Part shown: piece by piece, positions 33,615 through 42,729 of the stretch
How the letters are laid out: every line of letters begins with the position of its first letter
Numbering within the stretch: the stretch's first letter is position 1
NCBI RefSeq assembly: GCF_005503355.1
Contig: NZ_SCMK01000015.1
Span: 1-64,000, forward strand
Length of the DNA: 64,000 bases
From: Sphingomonas sp. 1F27F7B
GTDB lineage: Bacteria; Pseudomonadota; Alphaproteobacteria; Sphingomonadales; Sphingomonadaceae
Reading direction: 5' to 3'
Translations under genes and position numbers: made by a program
Notes under the pieces: model-generated
Databases searched by the model: none
What the model saw: the letters and a program-made list of their open reading frames with translations, nothing else
What the model was told of the DNA's origin: nothing

Positions 33615-34364
33615 TCAGTCGCGGGTGGTCACCGCATAGAGGGCGATCGCCGCGGCATTGGAAACATTGAGGCTCTCGACCTTATCCGAGATGGGCAGCT
33701 TCGCAAGCTCGTCGCAATGCGCCTCGGTGTTCTGGCGCATGCCTTCGCCCTCGGCGCCGAGCACCAGGGCGATCTTGCGCTGACCGCCCATCACCTGGGC
33801 AAGCGTGCCCTGGGCATGGCCGGTCAGGCCGATGCGCCAGAAGCCCGCCTCGGCGATCTCCTCGAGCGCGCGGGCGAGATTCACCACGCGGCACCAGGGC
33901 ACGACTTCCAGCGTGCCGGCTGCCGAGCGGGCGAGCGTGCCCGTCTCGGACGGGGCATGCCGGTCCTGAGTGACGATGCCGAGCGCGTCGAACGCCGCTG
34001 CCGAGCGCAGGATCGCGCCGACATTGTGCGGATCGGTCACCTGGTCGAGCACGAGCAGCGGGCGATTGTCGTCCGCGCCCTGGGCGAGCAGGTCGGCCAG
34101 CCACATCTCCTCGAGCGGATCGACTTCGGCGACCAGGCCTTGATGCGGCGCGTCGCCGGGCACCAGCCGGCCGAGGTCGGCAGCGTTGGCGAAGGTGACC
34201 GGGATCGTCGACGGAATGTCGAGCCCGGCGAGCGCCTCGTGCGTGCCCCAGATCTTGCGCACGTTGCGCTCGGGATTGTCGAGCGCCGCCAGCACCGCGT
34301 GCCGCCCATAGAAACGGGGGCGGTTCGACGATGCCTGGCTGGGCCGGTGTCCGCGCTTGGCCAT
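33615..34364 (-). CDS. rlmB: 23S rRNA (guanosine-2'-O)-methyltransferase, RlmB-like
   Basis: A 249-aa SPOUT (TrmH/SpoU) methyltransferase. The N-terminal RNA-binding domain starts FYGRHAVLAALDNPERNVRKIW. The three SPOUT motifs follow: LDQVTDPHNVGAILRSAAAF, LVLGAEGEGMR and LPISDKVESLNVSNAAAIALY. It uses S-adenosylmethionine to methylate the ribose of G2251 in E. coli numbering. The ATG at 34364 overlaps the M28 peptidase stop by one base, so the two are coupled. Confidence 0.92.
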   Translation of the reverse strand: MAKRGHRPSQASSNRPRFYGRHAVLAALDNPERNVRKIWGTHEALAGLDIPSTIPVTFANAADLGRLVPGDAPHQGLVAEVDPLEEMWLADLLAQGADDNRPLLVLDQVTDPHNVGAILRSAAAFDALGIVTQDRHAPSETGTLARSAAGTLEVVPWCRVVNLARALEEIAEAGFWRIGLTGHAQGTLAQVMGGQRKIALVLGAEGEGMRQNTEAHCDELAKLPISDKVESLNVSNAAAIALYAVTTRD

Positions 34365-35989
34365 CAATGCGCTCCCGGCGCCGCGTAGAATTCGTCCGAC
34401 GGCTTTGGTTCGGTCGCCATCGGCACGCGCGGCAGCGGCTCAGGCGCGTTGGCCGCGTTGACGAGGAAGGCTGCGAGGATGATCGCGCCCTGGCGCATGT
34501 CCTCGGACTTCAGATGGTCGAAGGTGTCGACATCGGTGTGGTGGACGTTCGAGCCATAGTCGAGCGGATCCTGGATGAACTGGAAGGCCGGGATGCCGAC
34601 TGCGTCGAAGAACACGTGATCGGTGCTGCCGGTGCGCCCGGTCGCCACCTTGGTCGCGCCGAACGAGTTGAACGGGGCCAGCCATTCGCGGAAGATCGGC
34701 ACCACCGCGGTGTTGCCCTGGGTATAGATGCCGCGAATCCTGCCCGAGCCGTTGTCGAGGTTGAAATAGGCGGCGAGCTTGGCGTGGTCGGCACCGGGCT
34801 TGATCGGGAAGGCCTTGCTCCAGCCCATGTAGCGGCCGACGCCGGACAGCGACGGATCGACCGGCCGGCTGGCGATGTGGTTCTCGACATAGGCCATCGA
34901 GCCGAGCAGGCCCTGCTCCTCGCCCGACCATAGCGCGAAGCGGATCGCGCGCCGGGTCTTGATGCCCGATGCCTTGATGATGCGCGCGGCCTCCATCACC
35001 ATCGAGACGCCTGCGGCGTTGTCCGCCGCGCCGTCGCCCATCGCCCAGCTGTCCATATGGGCGCCGGCCATCACATAGCCGGCCTTGGCATCGGTGCCGG
35101 GGATGTCGGCGACGATGTTGTAGGCCTTGGTGTCGCTGTCGTCATAGATGACGTCGCTGTTGAGCTCGACGCTGGGGGCGATGCCCATCTTGGCGAGCCG
35201 GGCGAGACGGCGATAATCCTCCGCGGCGATCTCGAAGCCCGGCAGCGGGGGTGTGGCGCCGACCTGGAACTGGCTGTTCTGGCCGTGCACCAGCTTGCCG
35301 TTGCGAGTCGACATGGTTGCATAGCCGATCGCGCCCTCCGTCTTCAGGAATGCGTCGCGCTTGGCGGCGAAGGCCAGGCGGCTGGCGCTGTTCGGCCGGC
35401 GGTTGGCGGTGGCGGGGCCGTTGGGCAGCTGGAAGGTGTCGGCCCTGTCGAGATCGGCGTCGCCATAGCGCCTGAAATCGGGATCGGTGGCGTCGGTGAT
35501 GTCCGCGGGCTCGCTGATCAGTGCGATCTTGCCCTGGAGCTTGCCCTTGTACTGGGCGAGTGCCGCTTCGTCGGCCATCGGCGCGAGCACGACCTGGCCG
35601 GTGATCGGGCCGCCCGTGCCGGGTGTCCAGGCGAGTGGCGCGGCGACCAGCGTGAGCGGGCGCGGGGCGATCATCTTCACGCTGGCGTTCTTCGCCGACC
35701 AGCCGCGGCCGAACTCGAAACCTTCCTTGTGGACGTTGGTGAGGCCCCATTCGCGGAACTTGGCCTGAGTCCAGTCCTCCGCCTGGCGCATGGGAGGGGA
35801 GTTGGTGAGGCGCGCGCCGATCACGTCGGTGAGATACTGGGCGATGCGCATCACCTCGCTGTGGTTCGTGCCCTGGTCGACGATCCGGTCGACCGGCACG
35901 CCGGGGCCGTCAGGCCCCTTGGCAATGGCGAGCGGCGCCGTGGCGGCAGCGGCGAGCAGCGTGGCGATGGCGAAGGAAAATCGGCGCAT
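34364..35989 (-). CDS. Exported M28-family zinc aminopeptidase/carboxypeptidase-like
   Basis: A 541-aa peptidase with signal peptide 1-23 (ending LAIAKG). An inserted PA-type domain lies around 130-240. The dinuclear zinc site is visible as AGAHMDSW, GAADNAAG, WSGEEQGLLGS (catalytic Glu and ligand), FNLDNGSG and HHTDVDTFDH. It degrades peptides in the periplasm. It is the first gene upstream of rlmB. Its start is about 120 bases from the tRNA-Tyr gene, which is on the other strand. Confidence 0.92.
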   Translation of the reverse strand: MRRFSFAIATLLAAAATAPLAIAKGPDGPGVPVDRIVDQGTNHSEVMRIAQYLTDVIGARLTNSPPMRQAEDWTQAKFREWGLTNVHKEGFEFGRGWSAKNASVKMIAPRPLTLVAAPLAWTPGTGGPITGQVVLAPMADEAALAQYKGKLQGKIALISEPADITDATDPDFRRYGDADLDRADTFQLPNGPATANRRPNSASRLAFAAKRDAFLKTEGAIGYATMSTRNGKLVHGQNSQFQVGATPPLPGFEIAAEDYRRLARLAKMGIAPSVELNSDVIYDDSDTKAYNIVADIPGTDAKAGYVMAGAHMDSWAMGDGAADNAAGVSMVMEAARIIKASGIKTRRAIRFALWSGEEQGLLGSMAYVENHIASRPVDPSLSGVGRYMGWSKAFPIKPGADHAKLAAYFNLDNGSGRIRGIYTQGNTAVVPIFREWLAPFNSFGATKVATGRTGSTDHVFFDAVGIPAFQFIQDPLDYGSNVHHTDVDTFDHLKSEDMRQGAIILAAFLVNAANAPEPLPRVPMATEPKPSDEFYAAPGAH

Positions 35990-36112
35990 GGGGGCCCCCG
36001 GGGAGTATCTGCATGGAAACGGCGGACGCTATGCCGCACAAAGACTGTGCGCAAGGCGTTGACAGGGACGCGGGGCTTCGGCAATGGGCCCCCTCTCGCC
36101 GAACGGCGCCAT

Positions 36113-36198
36113 GGACAGGTGGCCGAGTGGTTAAAGGCAGCAGACTGTAAATCTGCCCGTGCAAGCGTACGCTGGTTCGAATCCAGCCCTGTCCACCA
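36113..36198 (+). tRNA. tRNA-Tyr (anticodon GTA)
   Basis: An 86-base tRNA with acceptor stem GGACAGG/CCTGTCC, D-arm GGCCGAGTGGTTAAAGGC, anticodon loop CTGTAAA (GTA), a long class II variable arm as expected for bacterial tRNA-Tyr, T-arm GGTTCGAATCC and an encoded CCA end. Confidence 0.97.
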
Positions 36199-36277
36199 CC
36201 TTCCCCCGGAGAGGCTCTGCCCCGGGGGCCTTCGACAGGACGGGGAGACGGCGCGGAGGTTCAGCCTTCCCCGGCAA

Positions 36278-36436
36278 TCAGGCTTGCAGGTCCTCGGTCT
36301 CGGCCAGCCGTTCTTCATCGGTGCCGGCTTCGTCCTGCGCGGGCAGGAACGCCTCCGCATCCTCTTCGGCGATGCCGTGGACATGTGTCTCGTGGACGTG
36401 CCGTATCATCGTCGCCAGCTGGCGGAACGAACCCAT
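36278..36436 (-). CDS. Small acidic protein, 52 aa
   Basis: The ATG at 36436 with GAGGGG 8 bases upstream opens a 52-residue frame that starts MGSFRQLATMIRHVHETHVH and then becomes strongly acidic (GIAEEDAEAFLPAQDEAGTDEERLAETEDLQA). Codon use fits the genome. No known family. It lies antisense-adjacent to tRNA-Tyr and could be chance; the ribosome-binding site and composition favour a gene. Confidence 0.45.
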   Translation of the reverse strand: MGSFRQLATMIRHVHETHVHGIAEEDAEAFLPAQDEAGTDEERLAETEDLQA

Positions 36437-36527
36437 TCTGCGACCCCTCGCTTGGCTCTAATTGCAAGGATCATAACTTAACTTTGGGTTCGAGGTTGCG
36501 GGAAATAAATCCTTAACGCGGCGCGAA

Positions 36528-37184
36528 TCACCTTTCCTGGTCGAGCACCGCGGCAACGAGCTGGCGGAAGGCATCGGCGCGGTGGCTCATCGCATGCTTC
36601 GCCGATGGCTCCATCTCGCCGAAGCTCTGCGCATGGCCGACGGGCACGAACATCGGATCATAGCCGAAGCCGCGATCGCCGCGCGGCGGCCAGACGAGCG
36701 TGCCGTCGACTCGGCCTTCGAACCATTCGACATGCCCGTCGGGCCAGGCAAGGGCGAGGGCGCAGACGAAATGCGCGTCGCGGCCGGTCTCGGGCGGCAG
36801 CGCCGCGAGCCGGTCCTCGACGCGCCGCATGGCGAAGCCGAAATCCTTGCTCTCCCCCGCCCAGCGCGCGGAGAAGATGCCGGGTTCGTTGTTCAGCGCT
36901 TCGACGCAGAGCCCCGAATCGTCGGCGAGCGCGGGCAGGCCGGAAAGGTCCGCCGCCTGCAGCGCCTTCAGCTCGGCATTGGCGACGAAGGTGGTGCCCG
37001 TCTCCTCAGGCTCGGGCAGGTCCAGCTCGGCCGCCGAGACCGGCTCGATCCCATAGGGACCGAGCAGCTCGCGGATCTCGCGCACCTTGCCGGCATTGTG
37101 GCTGGCGATCACCAGCCTGCCCGGCTTCAGCTTGCGGATTGCCTGGGGGCCGACGTCCTTGGAGATCTCGCCTTCGCCGGTCAT
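36528..37184 (-). CDS. rdgB: XTP/dITP diphosphatase (RdgB/HAM1)
   Basis: A 218-aa house-cleaning nucleotide pyrophosphatase removing dITP, XTP and ITP. Signature motifs are [16 protein letters not shown] near 26-41, the [12 protein letters not shown] centre and [13 protein letters not shown] near the end. The first 20 residues are a non-conserved extension. The ATG overlaps the rph stop by four bases, so translation is coupled to RNase PH, a conserved alphaproteobacterial order. Confidence 0.96.
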   Translation of the reverse strand: MTGEGEISKDVGPQAIRKLKPGRLVIASHNAGKVREIRELLGPYGIEPVSAAELDLPEPEETGTTFVANAELKALQAADLSGLPALADDSGLCVEALNNEPGIFSARWAGESKDFGFAMRRVEDRLAALPPETGRDAHFVCALALAWPDGHVEWFEGRVDGTLVWPPRGDRGFGYDPMFVPVGHAQSFGEMEPSAKHAMSHRADAFRQLVAAVLDQER

Positions 37185-37894
37185 CCGATTGCCTTCTGCT
37201 GTGCTTCGAAGATCTGGTTGCAGCCGATCCGCGCGAGGCGGAGCAGGCGGAGCAGCCCCTCCTCGTCATAGGTCGCGCCTTCGGCAGTCGCCTGTGCTTC
37301 GGCGATGTTGCCGTTGGAAAGCAGGACGAAATTCGCGTCGGCATCGGCCGCGCTGTCCTCGTCATAGTCGAGGTCGAGCACGGGAATACCCTTGTAGATG
37401 CCGCAGGAGACGGCGGCGACCTGGGCGGTGATCGGGTCTTCCTTGATCAGCCCCGCCGCCATCAGCTTGTTCACGGCGATGCGCAGCGCGACGAACGCGC
37501 CCGAGATCGCCGCGGTGCGGGTGCCGCCATCCGCCTGGATCACGTCGCAATCGAGCGTGATCTGGCGCTCGCCGAGCAGCTTCAGGTCGGTGACGGCGCG
37601 CAGGCTGCGGCCGATCAGGCGCTGGATTTCCTGGGTGCGGCCGGATTGCTTGCCCTTGGCCGCCTCGCGCTGGCCGCGAGTGTGCGTGGCGCGGGGGAGC
37701 ATGCCGTACTCGGCGGTGACCCAGCCCTCGCCCTTGCCCTTGAGCCAGGGCGGCAGCCGCTCCTCGACGCTGGCGGTGACGAGCACGCGGGTGTCGCCGA
37801 AGCTGATCAGCACCGAACCCTCGGCGTGGCGGGTGAAATGGGGCTCGATCGTGATCGCACGCATCTCGTCGGGGGCGCGGCCGGAAGGGCGCAT
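37181..37894 (-). CDS. rph: Ribonuclease PH
   Basis: A 237-aa phosphorolytic 3'-exoribonuclease that trims tRNA precursors. Conserved segments are [11 protein letters not shown] at the start, [13 protein letters not shown], the phosphate-binding [15 protein letters not shown] and the [18 protein letters not shown] core. Full length for the family. The ATG at 37894 gives the standard N-terminus. Confidence 0.97.
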   Translation of the reverse strand: MRPSGRAPDEMRAITIEPHFTRHAEGSVLISFGDTRVLVTASVEERLPPWLKGKGEGWVTAEYGMLPRATHTRGQREAAKGKQSGRTQEIQRLIGRSLRAVTDLKLLGERQITLDCDVIQADGGTRTAAISGAFVALRIAVNKLMAAGLIKEDPITAQVAAVSCGIYKGIPVLDLDYDEDSAADADANFVLLSNGNIAEAQATAEGATYDEEGLLRLLRLARIGCNQIFEAQQKAIG

Positions 37895-37987
37895 CTGCTT
37901 CAGTCTCCTGCAAGGTTTGTCCCGGCACGTAGACGTAACGGTCGGAACGCGCCAGTCTCGGCGGGCGATCCGTGGAGGAACAGGGAA

Positions 37988-38491
37988 ATGCGCAGGCTCT
38001 TGATCATCGGGCTCGGCACGCTGGCGCTGGCGGGCTGCGTCAAGCCGAGCGGCGGACCGGGCAGGCCGGTGCCGATCGAAAGCGATTCGATCCGTTACGA
38101 GACCGGCGCCTGTTTCGGCCGCTGCCCGATCTACGCCGTCACCGTCCGCCCCGACGGCAGCGGCGTGTTCGAGGGCAAGCGCTTCACCGCAGTGACTGGC
38201 GAGCGGGCGTTCAAGCTCAGCCGCGCGCAATATGACGCCTTCGCCGCAAAGCTGGCGCCCTATCGGCCGGAGAGCGGGCAGGTCCGCTATGCGCCGGGCG
38301 AGAAGAATTGCGAGCCGGCGGCGACCGACATGCCCAGCGTCGATGTCACCTGGACGCGCGCGATCGGCGACAGCCAGGGGCTCCATTACTATTATGGCTG
38401 CCGGGCGGAGAAGAACCGCGCGCTCGGCCAGGCGCTTGGCGACGCTGTGGAGGCGCTGCCGATCCAGGCCCTGATCGGCGAGCGGCCTTGA
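37988..38491 (+). CDS. DUF6438-type lipoprotein
   Basis: A 167-aa lipoprotein with lipobox LAGC (Cys17). The mature part begins with a low-complexity Pro/Gly linker, then [24 protein letters not shown], where CFGRCP (Cys42, Cys46) is the hallmark of the DUF6438 domain as I recall it. Later [11 protein letters not shown] and [10 protein letters not shown] hold two more Cys, so two disulfides are possible. Periplasmic; function unknown. It is divergent from rph and 80 bases upstream of hrcA. Confidence 0.8.
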   Translation: MRRLLIIGLGTLALAGCVKPSGGPGRPVPIESDSIRYETGACFGRCPIYAVTVRPDGSGVFEGKRFTAVTGERAFKLSRAQYDAFAAKLAPYRPESGQVRYAPGEKNCEPAATDMPSVDVTWTRAIGDSQGLHYYYGCRAEKNRALGQALGDAVEALPIQALIGERP

Positions 38492-38503
38492 GAGCCATCC
38501 TTC

Positions 38504-38530
38504 GTCGCCCCGGCGCAGGGCCGGGGTGAC
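38504..38530. terminator. Hairpin between lipoprotein gene and hrcA
   Basis: GTCGCCCCGGC (38504-38514) pairs with GCCGGGGTGAC (38520-38530) through 11 bp including one G-T pair. It follows the lipoprotein stop by 12 bases and resembles the hairpin at 9152-9182. No T-run. Confidence 0.5.
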
Positions 38531-38572
38531 GGCAGAGGTTGGCGCGCCGGTTGTCCGCGCTACATAGGCTCC

Positions 38573-39613
38573 ATGACCACCCCGCCGATTCACGAGCTGA
38601 CCGACCGTGCGCGCGACGTGTTCCGCATGGTGGTCGAATCGTATATCGATACCGGCGCGCCGGTGGGGTCGCGGACGATCGCGCAGATCTCGGGGCTCAA
38701 CCTCTCGCCCGCGTCGATCCGCAACGTGATGCAGGATCTGGAGGAGCTGGGCCTGCTGGCCGCGCCGCACACCAGCGCCGGCCGGATGCCGACCGAGACG
38801 GGCCTGCGCCTGTTCGTCGATGGCATGATGCAGGCGAACGAGCCCTCGTTCGAGGAGCGTGCGGCGATCGAGCGCAACGCCGCCGAGCGCGGGCCGGTGG
38901 AAGAGGCGCTGGCCGCCACCACCGCGGCGCTTTCCGGCCTGTCGGCCTGTGCGGGGCTGGTGCTGGTGCCCAAGGCCGAGCCCGTGCTCCGCCAGTTCGG
39001 CTTCGTGCCGCTGAGTCGCGATCGGGCGCTGGCGGTCCTGGTGGGCGAGGACGGCTCGGTCGAGAACCGCGTCGTCGAGCTGCCCGGCATGGACCCCGCG
39101 GCGCTGCAGCGCGCGGCGAATTATCTTACCGGCACCTTTGGCGGCCTCACCCTCAGCCAGGCGCGCGCCAGGGTGGAGCGCGAGCTCGGCCAGCAGCGCG
39201 CGGCGCTCGACAGCGCGGCGGCGGCGCTGGTCGCACGCGGGCTGGCGGTGTGGAGCGAGGATGGCGGGCGCCGCCCGGTGCTGATCGTGCGGGGACAGGC
39301 GCGGCTGATCGACACCGCGGCGACGGAGGATCTCGACAAGGTCAGCCGGCTGCTCGATGAGCTCGAAGGGCAGGAGGAGATCGCCCGGCTGCTCGATTCG
39401 GCGCGCGAGGGCGAAGCGACGCGCATCTTCATCGGATCGGAGAACAAGCTGTTCGCCTTGTCCGGCTCGTCGGTGATCGCCAAGCCGGTGCGGGCGCTGG
39501 ACGGACGGGTGGTCGGCGTGGTGGGGGTGATCGGCCCGACGCGGTTGAACTATGCGCGAGTCGTCCCCATGGTGGATTTCACGGCGGCCACTTTGGCCCG
39601 ATTGCTGACCTGA
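38573..39613 (+). CDS. hrcA: Heat-inducible transcription repressor HrcA
   Basis: A 346-aa repressor of heat-shock genes. The N-terminal winged helix shows [39 protein letters not shown]; the central GAF-like domain and the final [23 protein letters not shown] complete the family. It binds CIRCE elements; I see none before hrcA or grpE, so its targets (groESL) are probably elsewhere. grpE starts 10 bases after its stop. Confidence 0.96.
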   Translation: MTTPPIHELTDRARDVFRMVVESYIDTGAPVGSRTIAQISGLNLSPASIRNVMQDLEELGLLAAPHTSAGRMPTETGLRLFVDGMMQANEPSFEERAAIERNAAERGPVEEALAATTAALSGLSACAGLVLVPKAEPVLRQFGFVPLSRDRALAVLVGEDGSVENRVVELPGMDPAALQRAANYLTGTFGGLTLSQARARVERELGQQRAALDSAAAALVARGLAVWSEDGGRRPVLIVRGQARLIDTAATEDLDKVSRLLDELEGQEEIARLLDSAREGEATRIFIGSENKLFALSGSSVIAKPVRALDGRVVGVVGVIGPTRLNYARVVPMVDFTAATLARLLT

Positions 39614-39623
39614 ACAGGGAAAT

Positions 39624-40178
39624 ATGACGGAAGAATCGAAGGTGACGGACACGGAAGACACGACGCTGCGTGCGGAAACCGCCGAGGGCGCGCCCGAAGT
39701 GGCGGAGCAGGACCGCGTCGCGGAACTCGAGGCGCAGCTCGCCGAGGCGAAGTCGGCAGTGATGTATGCTCAGGCCGAGACGCAGAATGTCCGCCGCCGC
39801 GCCGAGAAGGAAGCGCAGGACGCCAAGACCTATGCCGCGACTGGTTTCGCGCGCGACGTGCTCTCGGTGGCCGACAATCTCTCGCGCGCACTGGCCGCGA
39901 TCCCGGCCGAGCTGAAGGATGACGACAAGCTCAAGGGCCTGGTGACCGGGCTCGAGGCGACTGGCCGCGAGCTCGATTCGGTCTTTGCGCGCCACGGCAT
40001 CTCGAAGATCGTCGCACTGGGCGAGGTGCTCGACCCCAATCGCCACCAGGCGATGATGGAAATGCCGAGCGCCGATGCCGAGCCGGGCACGATCGTTCAG
40101 GAGATCCAGGCGGGCTACATGATCCGCGACCGGCTGCTCCGTCCCGCGCTGGTGGGGGTTGCGAAGAAGGCGGACTGA
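39624..40178 (+). CDS. grpE: Nucleotide-exchange factor GrpE
   Basis: A 184-aa co-chaperone that releases ADP from DnaK. The N-terminal acidic coiled-coil region (about 1-80) leads to [16 protein letters not shown], then the beta-wing domain with [25 protein letters not shown] and [28 protein letters not shown]. It is in an operon with hrcA; dnaK is not in this window. Confidence 0.96.
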   Translation: MTEESKVTDTEDTTLRAETAEGAPEVAEQDRVAELEAQLAEAKSAVMYAQAETQNVRRRAEKEAQDAKTYAATGFARDVLSVADNLSRALAAIPAELKDDDKLKGLVTGLEATGRELDSVFARHGISKIVALGEVLDPNRHQAMMEMPSADAEPGTIVQEIQAGYMIRDRLLRPALVGVAKKAD

Positions 40179-40255
40179 GCGGGAATCATCCGTAACGGTA
40201 GCGATTGTGGGGGTACGTCCTTTACCCTGCGCCGGTGCGAAGATATTTTCCGCCC

Positions 40256-40474
40256 ATGTCCAACGAAGATGCGCGCGCCCGCGCCCGGCGCCTGGCCGCC
40301 GAGGCCATCGAGATCTGTGACAAAGCGGGGTTCGACATCGCCGCGACCTATCTTCAGCACGGGCATGATCTGATCGCGCAGCCACCGCAGCGTGTCCGTC
40401 AGGGCCGTTGGGTCTGGCGTTCAGATGAGCCCGAGATTCCGCATGCTGACGACCCCGCTGCCGCCAACGACTAG
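40256..40474 (+). CDS. Small hypothetical protein, 72 aa
   Basis: The ATG at 40256 opens a helical N-terminus (SNEDARARARRLAAEAIEICDKAGFDIAATYLQHGHDLI) with a polar tail. Unknown function; I recall similar short proteins in Sphingomonads but cannot name a family. Its 3' end overlaps the convergent radC-like gene by 54 bases. Confidence 0.55.
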   Translation: MSNEDARARARRLAAEAIEICDKAGFDIAATYLQHGHDLIAQPPQRVRQGRWVWRSDEPEIPHADDPAAAND

Positions 40475-41005
40475 ATGATCGTGCACGAGGACGCCGAGCG
40501 TCCTGCCCGCCTCGATCAACTGTCGGGTAATGTCGATATCGGCCTTGCTGGGCGTCGCATCGCCTGAAGGGTGGTTGTGCACGACGATGATCGCGCCCGC
40601 GCCCACCTGCAGGGCGCGGCGGAGGATGTCCCGCACATAGAGCGGCGCTTCATCGAGGCAGCCTTCGCTGACGATCTCGTCGCGCAGCAGGCGGTTGGCC
40701 GAACTGAGGAAGAGGATGCGAACCTGCTCGGTGCGCTTGTGCGCCAGGTCCGCGTGCAGATAGGCGATGAGATCGGCATAGTTGCCAACGATCTCGCGGT
40801 CCCGGATGGGTTCGCGCAGCAGGGACAGATGGACTTCCCGCACGGCGGCGAGCAGCGCCGCGGCACGCGCGTCGCCGTCCAGCTCCTCGCCCAGCAGCGT
40901 CTCGTCCGCGTTCAGCACCGCGGCGAGCGAACCGTGCGACGCGATCAGGGCTCGCGCGAGATCGCCCGATCGTTCGCCGAGGAGCGGGGCGATGAGGCAT
41001 TCCAC
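40421..41005 (-). CDS. Short RadC-type JAB/MPN domain protein
   Basis: A 194-aa protein with a RadC-type JAMM domain: HNHPSGDATPSKADID gives the metal-binding HxH and Asp. It is shorter than canonical RadC (about 220-240 aa): the start at GTG 41005, chosen because CAGGA lies 8 bases upstream, begins at VECLIAPLLGERSGDLARALIASHG, lacking the usual PREKLL leader and helix-hairpin-helix opening. The frame is open upstream but overlaps the membrane-protein gene. RadC's once-claimed repair role is not supported by later work, so function is open. Confidence 0.8.
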   Translation of the reverse strand: MECLIAPLLGERSGDLARALIASHGSLAAVLNADETLLGEELDGDARAAALLAAVREVHLSLLREPIRDREIVGNYADLIAYLHADLAHKRTEQVRILFLSSANRLLRDEIVSEGCLDEAPLYVRDILRRALQVGAGAIIVVHNHPSGDATPSKADIDITRQLIEAGRTLGVLVHDHLVVGGSGVVSMRNLGLI

Positions 41006-41433
41006 GAGGCGTCCTGCCCGTGCTTCTTCAGGCGTCGGCGATGATTGTAGGTCGCCACGATCAGGATGCCGACGACCAGATAGCTCCACAGGCTGCTGGT
41101 CAGCCAATAGAGGAACGGATAGATTTGCGGATCGAGGGTCTTGAGAAAATGTCCCGCGACCTGAACGATCAGCAACGCGGCCATGGGAATCGGCCATAAA
41201 CGGTTAGCCCGGACGACGAGGATCAGAATCACGGCCAGCATCGTCGCGTCGACGATCAGCAGGCCGGTTTCCAGATTGAGCCAGCGCGCATGCGCGCCGG
41301 ACACGGCGAAAACCGACGCGAGCGTGCCTCCCAGCACAACCGCCGCTCCGATCCTCTCGGGGATGCCGCCACGCCAGAAGGCATAGCCGACGCTCGCGAC
41401 AAGCAGGATCAGAAAGACTGTGACGTGCCACAT
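40945..41433 (-). CDS. Four-helix membrane protein, unknown function
   Basis: A 162-aa protein with about four hydrophobic helices (WHVTVFLILLVASVGYAFW, IGAAVVLGGTLASVFAV, LLIVDATMLAVILILVV and the pair from PMAALLIVQVAGHF to YLVVGILIVATY). The C-terminal tail is basic and polar. No family recognised. Its last 61 bases overlap the RadC-like gene in another frame, suggesting coupling. The start at 41433 puts the first helix at the N-terminus; 41457 is an alternative. Confidence 0.65.
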   Translation of the reverse strand: MWHVTVFLILLVASVGYAFWRGGIPERIGAAVVLGGTLASVFAVSGAHARWLNLETGLLIVDATMLAVILILVVRANRLWPIPMAALLIVQVAGHFLKTLDPQIYPFLYWLTSSLWSYLVVGILIVATYNHRRRLKKHGQDASWNASSPRSSANDRAISREP

Positions 41434-41474
41434 GGGATGGACGGCTGCCCGTCCCATGTGGCGGGGTCAAGGCG

Positions 41475-41831
41475 TTACGCGGCGGCACGCAGGCGCGGAG
41501 CCTGTTCGGTGGCGCCGGTGGGAAAGCGCGGGCACGGCCAGAGATCGCCGAAGGATTCCGGCGATGCGCCGAGCCGCTGCGCGAGCGCGCCGAGCTCCTG
41601 ATGGGCCATGACCACCGCGCGGCGGCTGTCGAACGCGGCGATCATTGCGGTGCGCAGATGGTCGAGCGTGGGCTGGGTGGCGTGGGGCGGGAGCTGGATC
41701 GCCTCGGCCTGGGTCGTGGTCGCGCTCACCAGGTCCGCGAGGTTGCGCAATGCGGCGTCCGAAGCCTGCTCGCCGGCAATGGTGGCCTTGGCCACGATGG
41801 TGATGGCGTCGATATGCGGGAGATTGGACAT
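41475..41831 (-). CDS. Hypothetical protein, 118 aa
   Basis: A helical, Ala-rich sequence (MSNLPHIDAITIVAKATIAGEQASDAALRN, then PTLDHLRTAMIAAFDSRRAVVMAHQEL). No transmembrane segment or known domain. It lies 41 bases upstream of the membrane protein on the same strand, after the LuxR-type regulator, so the three may form one operon. GGAAAA precedes the ATG. Confidence 0.6.
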   Translation of the reverse strand: MSNLPHIDAITIVAKATIAGEQASDAALRNLADLVSATTTQAEAIQLPPHATQPTLDHLRTAMIAAFDSRRAVVMAHQELGALAQRLGASPESFGDLWPCPRFPTGATEQAPRLRAAA

Positions 41832-41895
41832 GCGTTTTCCTTTCCCGGCGCGGCAGGGCCCGCGCAGGTTGTTGCGACATTGGGTTTGGCGAGGG

Positions 41896-42411
41896 CTAGC
41901 GGAGGAAGAGGCGGCCTATGGCGACGACGCCGTAGAGCAGCATGCTCAATCCGCCGAGCAGCATCGGCACGCCGATGGCGAGCAGCAGCGTGAGGATGAA
42001 CCGCTGTGCGGTAGTGAGATCATTTGGCCGTACCCCCTTCAACAGCTGGCGCAGGCTGACATGTCCGACCCCCGGCTCCATGTCGAACGCGCTCCGCGTC
42101 GCCTGGACCCGCTGGACGGGCATGTCGTTTCTGTCCGCCGCCGAGGGAAATGCCGTGGCCGTGGCCGGATAGACAAGCGCCGCCGGGTCACGTGTGATTC
42201 GATCATATCCCGCTTCCAGCCCGGCGAAGATGCGCGCGGCCTCGCGCCGAGAGGAAGCACCGAGCACCTGGCGCGCACGGTCCAGCCGCTGGTCGATCGC
42301 CGATTTCGAGATTCCGAGCAGGCGGGCGATCTCCTTGGAAGAGAGGTTCTGCTGGACGAGGCGCAATACCTCGGCCTGCTCGGCGGTGAGTCCGGCCGGC
42401 AGCTCGTTCAT
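41896..42411 (-). CDS. LuxR-type HTH protein with C-terminal membrane anchor
   Basis: A 171-aa protein. Residues about 6-60 are a LuxR/GerE-type helix-turn-helix (LTAEQAEVLRLVQQNLSSKEIARLLGISKSAIDQRLDRA). A linker follows, then a hydrophobic helix near the C-terminus (FILTLLLAIGVPMLLGGLSMLLYGVVAI). This is a membrane-tethered transcription factor layout without a receiver domain. The Met at 42411 is chosen because the upstream extension is basic and low-complexity; no strong ribosome-binding site is seen. Confidence 0.8.
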   Translation of the reverse strand: MNELPAGLTAEQAEVLRLVQQNLSSKEIARLLGISKSAIDQRLDRARQVLGASSRREAARIFAGLEAGYDRITRDPAALVYPATATAFPSAADRNDMPVQRVQATRSAFDMEPGVGHVSLRQLLKGVRPNDLTTAQRFILTLLLAIGVPMLLGGLSMLLYGVVAIGRLFLR

Positions 42412-42693
42412 GCAGCGCCCGCGATGCGCGCGATCGCGCGCCGGCAATCCGGCCCGAAGGCCCGGGGCCCTCCATCCGGCGGCACAAGATCGCCCCACTC
42501 CCGAAGCATCGCCTCTATCCGATCCCCTGTTGTCAGACATGTCCGTCATCGCACCCGGACGGGGTTTCCATCAACTGCTTAAGCATTCGGGCGGCGCGGG
42601 AAGCGGAAGCACCTGCCGCGTGCCGTGCGGCGCATGACGGCGCGCCGACCGCGGAGAGGGTGCGCTTCTCGCGTGCCGAGCGAAATACGCTAT

Positions 42694-42708
42694 TGCTAAT
42701 CATTCGCA
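42694..42708. promoter_or_regulatory. Fur/Mur-box-like palindrome
   Basis: TGCTAAT-C-ATTCGCA is a 7-1-7 palindrome with one mismatch, 22 bases before the ATG at 42730. Alphaproteobacterial Fur/Mur boxes have the form TGCAAAT-n-ATTTGCA, so iron or manganese control of the downstream gene is likely. The rest of 42412-42729 has no gene. Confidence 0.5.
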
Positions 42709-42729
42709 TCAAACGCTAAGGCGATCCGC

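Noticed and set aside
35057..36481. 474-aa plus-strand frame covering the M28 peptidase and tRNA-Tyr
   Set aside because: Antisense to a clear peptidase gene and reading through a tRNA; not a gene.
38492..39623. CIRCE operator for HrcA
   Set aside because: I looked for TTAGCACTC-n9-GAGTGCTAA before hrcA and grpE and saw no such inverted repeat.
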